Translations under genes and position numbers: made by a program
Assembly (NCBI GenBank): GCA_958453305.1
Contig: CAUDXH010000023.1
Coordinates: 1 to 25,268, forward strand
Length of the DNA stretch: 25,268 bases
From: an uncultured Bacteroides sp.
GTDB taxonomy: Bacteria; Bacteroidota; Bacteroidia; Bacteroidales; Bacteroidaceae
Direction of reading: 5' to 3'
Notes under the pieces: model-generated
Database searches by the model: none
Told to the model about the DNA's origin: nothing
The model's input: the letters and a program-made list of their open reading frames with translations, nothing else
Part shown: positions 22,787-25,268 of the stretch, in pieces
How positions within the stretch are numbered: the stretch's first letter is position 1
Layout: every line of letters begins with the position of its first letter

Positions 22787-25210
22787 TTATTCTGCTTTCA
22801 AGATTAGTTCAGTACCTTTCAGTAAAGGAGAAGTAAGTTTTACACGGATTTCCCCTTTCCCATCCGTTGCCTGAATATAAGCTAACAAACGTCCGCGATA
22901 AGCACGATGATGATTGTCCGTATAATCACTCATATCACTGTTGTCTGAGCCTTCTAATCCTAACAGGCGGGCAGGTCCTTCTACTTGGCAAGTCACATCA
23001 TTATCACCTAATTTAACCATCGTACCATTTTCATCAACAATCTCAATAGTGATATGAGCGACCGATTTTTCAGACGATAATACAGTCCGATCGGCTAATG
23101 CTCTCAATGCATAAGGTCTTCCGGATGTTTTAATGAGATAAGATGATACCACCTTTCCTATATTGTCACATCCTTCAGCCTTAAGCTCTCCTGGCTGATA
23201 AGGAATATCCCAATGAATGATACCAGTCTTGTCATCATAAGGCTTCATAGCTCCAACTTCTTTTCCATCAAGCAACAAGCGAGCCTGAGGAGCATTAGTA
23301 TAACAAACCACACGCACCATTTGTCCCGGTTCATAATTCCAGCTATCCCATGCATCGGCTGAAAGCCAGTCATGCTGAGGATGCTTAGGATAAGTACCAA
23401 TATAAGTTACCGGATGCTCACACCAAAGTGATGCACGAAAATGTCCACGCGGCTTCGGAAAACTACCGAAATCAAGTAATCCGGTATATAAACCACGTGA
23501 GGGCCATCTGCCCGATTCACCAAGGTAATCTGTTCCAGTCCATAAGAACTGACCAAAAATAAACTCCTTGTCACGCACTGCTTTCCACGCATCAAATCCC
23601 ACTCCGGTCTCACTTCCATAAATAATCCGATCCGGATAAGTAGCATGATCCTCATCATAACGGTTTTCTGTATAATTATAACCTACCACGTCAACTGCCT
23701 CCGGATATTCTGTTTGATTAGACATTACAACTCCTGCCAATGCACCTGTAACCGGACGAGAAGTATCGACTGAGCGGACGCAAGCAGCTAACCGTTTAGC
23801 TATCTTACCGATACGCATAGCATCTGGAGCATCAGGCTTATACCCTCCAAACATAGGCTGATTAATGGTTAATCCATCAAGAACAGGATGAGAGTAAGGG
23901 TCATTAGGGTAATCAACCTCATTTCCTATACTCCACAAAAACACAGAAGGATGGTTACGGTCACGACGTACCATATCAGTTACATCGCGTTCAATCCATT
24001 CTTCAAAAAAATCAAATGATCCATCATAGTTAGGCTCGCCTACATTCCATCCTTTCATCCACTTCCGTTTCGGAAATTCCCATTCGTCGGACGCTTCATC
24101 CATGACCAAAAGTCCCATACGGTCACATAAATCGTAAACCACAGGTGCTTGTGGATTGTGACTCATACGAATCGCATTTACCCCTATGGCTTTCAAATTG
24201 TTCAACCGTCGTTCCCAAACTTCTGGAGGAACAACCGCTCCCAATACACCGGCATCATGATGTAAGCATACCCCTTTTACTTTCATCCATTCACCATTCA
24301 ATGCAAAACCTTTATTGGCATCAAACTGAAGCGTACGAAGTCCAACCTTTGTTTCACACCCGTCAATCCGTTTACCTCCTCCAAACAATTCTGTCTTTAA
24401 TGTATAAAGATAAGGGTCATCCAAGCTCCAACGGTGCGGCTTGTTAACCTTTAAATTGACAGATATTTGGGTTAGCCCCTTCTCACGGTTAGATACAGGA
24501 TTCCGACGCTGAGATACTAACTTGCCGGTATGGTCATATAATGCTGCCCGCACTTCCAGCTTACAAGAGGCAGCAATATGCTTCTCTACTTCCATATCAA
24601 CAGTTACACTTGCCTGCTTATCGGTCAGTGAAGATGCATACCAACCCACTCCCCATTGAGAAAAATGTATCTCTGGAGCAGCAACCATCCATACATCCCG
24701 ATAAATACCCGAACCAGTATACCAGCGAGAGTCAGCATACCGGCTATGGTCTATTCGGACAGCCAACACATTATCACCCTCCTTTAAATAGGGAGTCATA
24801 TCATATAAAAATGAAATATATCCATTCGGACGTTTTCCCAATAAATGTCCGTTCAAATACACTTCACTGCGGTTATAAGCTCCTTCAAAATAAATATAGT
24901 GTCTTGATGCACTATCTTGTATCTTAAAATGCTTACGATACCATCCGATTCCTCCAGGTAGATAACCAGTACAACTTGCCAAGGAAGGAGATAACTGCCC
25001 CTCGACCGACCAGTCATGAGGTAAATCAAGCTTACGCCATTTACTATCATCGAATGATGGATTACGGTAACTTACCGTATCATCGGAAAGACTGAATAAC
25101 CAGTCTTCATTTATCTTTTGTGCTTCTCCAAATGATACCTGAGCCTCAAGCGGAGAAACACTTCCAAAGACTATCAAAAGAATAAAAAATGAAATAAATC
25201 TGTTTCTCAT
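22787..25210 (-). CDS. Secreted GH2 glycosidase (second paralogue)
   Basis: The 807-residue protein has a signal peptide (MRNRFISFFILLIVFGSV...EAQ, cut near residue 24) and a jelly-roll with LPHDWSVEG and GGIGWYRKHF. A TIM barrel carries acid/base Glu431 in SIGNEVD and nucleophile Glu534 in YGSETG. A DUF4982-like domain (about 610-680, RGLYTGLLDFGSFPK) and a GH2 C-terminal Ig domain follow. The domain order is like the other GH2 gene but the sequences are clearly different (for example NHPSVFLWSIGNE against NNPCVVMWSIGNE), so they are old paralogues. Likely a periplasmic beta-galactosidase or related beta-glycosidase; the substrate is undetermined. It has its own terminator and a palindrome 10 nt before its ATG. 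The gene is complete, but its upstream neighbour lies outside the window. Confidence 0.93.
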   Translation of the reverse strand: MRNRFISFFILLIVFGSVSPLEAQVSFGEAQKINEDWLFSLSDDTVSYRNPSFDDSKWRKLDLPHDWSVEGQLSPSLASCTGYLPGGIGWYRKHFKIQDSASRHYIYFEGAYNRSEVYLNGHLLGKRPNGYISFLYDMTPYLKEGDNVLAVRIDHSRYADSRWYTGSGIYRDVWMVAAPEIHFSQWGVGWYASSLTDKQASVTVDMEVEKHIAASCKLEVRAALYDHTGKLVSQRRNPVSNREKGLTQISVNLKVNKPHRWSLDDPYLYTLKTELFGGGKRIDGCETKVGLRTLQFDANKGFALNGEWMKVKGVCLHHDAGVLGAVVPPEVWERRLNNLKAIGVNAIRMSHNPQAPVVYDLCDRMGLLVMDEASDEWEFPKRKWMKGWNVGEPNYDGSFDFFEEWIERDVTDMVRRDRNHPSVFLWSIGNEVDYPNDPYSHPVLDGLTINQPMFGGYKPDAPDAMRIGKIAKRLAACVRSVDTSRPVTGALAGVVMSNQTEYPEAVDVVGYNYTENRYDEDHATYPDRIIYGSETGVGFDAWKAVRDKEFIFGQFLWTGTDYLGESGRWPSRGLYTGLLDFGSFPKPRGHFRASLWCEHPVTYIGTYPKHPQHDWLSADAWDSWNYEPGQMVRVVCYTNAPQARLLLDGKEVGAMKPYDDKTGIIHWDIPYQPGELKAEGCDNIGKVVSSYLIKTSGRPYALRALADRTVLSSEKSVAHITIEIVDENGTMVKLGDNDVTCQVEGPARLLGLEGSDNSDMSDYTDNHHRAYRGRLLAYIQATDGKGEIRVKLTSPLLKGTELILKAE

Positions 25211-25220
25211 AACCCAATAC

Positions 25221-25240
25221 TTCGGTAAATTTTTACCGAA
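25221..25240. promoter_or_regulatory. 20-bp palindrome just upstream of the second GH2 start
   Basis: TTCGGTAAA-TT-TTTACCGAA has perfect 9-bp arms and lies 10 nt before the ATG on the minus strand. Its position and symmetry suit a repressor or activator operator, or an RNA hairpin that masks the start. No -7 element was found between it and the window edge. Confidence 0.5.
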
Positions 25241-25268
25241 AAATTAAAAGTTAAACAATAAAACCGGC

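Overview
The window looks like a chromosome segment of a Bacteroidales gut bacterium, most likely Bacteroides or Phocaeicola. The evidence is the NVEALA-family peptide, six-bladed beta-propeller lipoproteins, DUF1573, DUF3990/DUF3791 and DUF2723 proteins, an S9B dipeptidyl peptidase, secreted GH2 glycosidases, and repeated Bacteroidota-type promoters (TTG, about 20 nt, TAnnTTTG) with few Shine-Dalgarno sequences. I see no rRNA, tRNA, CRISPR array or intact mobile element.

Bases 1 to about 4500 (genes all on -) are an AT-rich accessory block in visible decay. It holds a transposase 3' remnant, a propeller gene with a frameshift in a T8 tract of its lipoprotein signal, one intact propeller lipoprotein, a small Cys-rich NVEALA peptide, and a DUF1573/thioredoxin-like gene without its 5' end. 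That last gene is joined to a DUF3990 gene without its normal 3' end. Upstream of DUF3990 are a frameshifted DUF3791 partner and the tail of a further gene against mnmA. A compact + strand promoter-to-terminator unit (a possible small RNA) sits between the NVEALA and DUF1573 genes.

Bases 4500 to 19815 are mostly housekeeping. mnmA (-) is followed by an 865-bp gene-poor gap with an 18-bp perfect hairpin and a 23-bp tandem repeat. Then come, on +, a THUMP RNA methyltransferase with a basic tail, a DPP IV-like peptidase, and a close-packed purD / membrane protein / YqaA-like / mnmD cluster. After these are znuA-znuC (no permease beside them), a large DUF2723 membrane protein and a small polysaccharide deacetylase. 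MnmA and MnmD both act on the wobble uridine of tRNA, though they are not in one operon here.

Bases 19816 to 25268 carry a very likely small RNA gene on -, a composite inverted repeat, and two secreted GH2 glycosidases on -, each in its own transcription unit. The second has a 20-bp palindrome just before its start codon.

The most unusual observations are the following. Two copies of a hairpin-plus-promoter element precede unrelated genes, mnmA and the DUF2723 gene. There are two small-RNA-like units, and one contains a copy of the anti-Shine-Dalgarno end of 16S rRNA. The decaying NVEALA/propeller/DUF1573 locus has a reciprocal gene-truncation junction.
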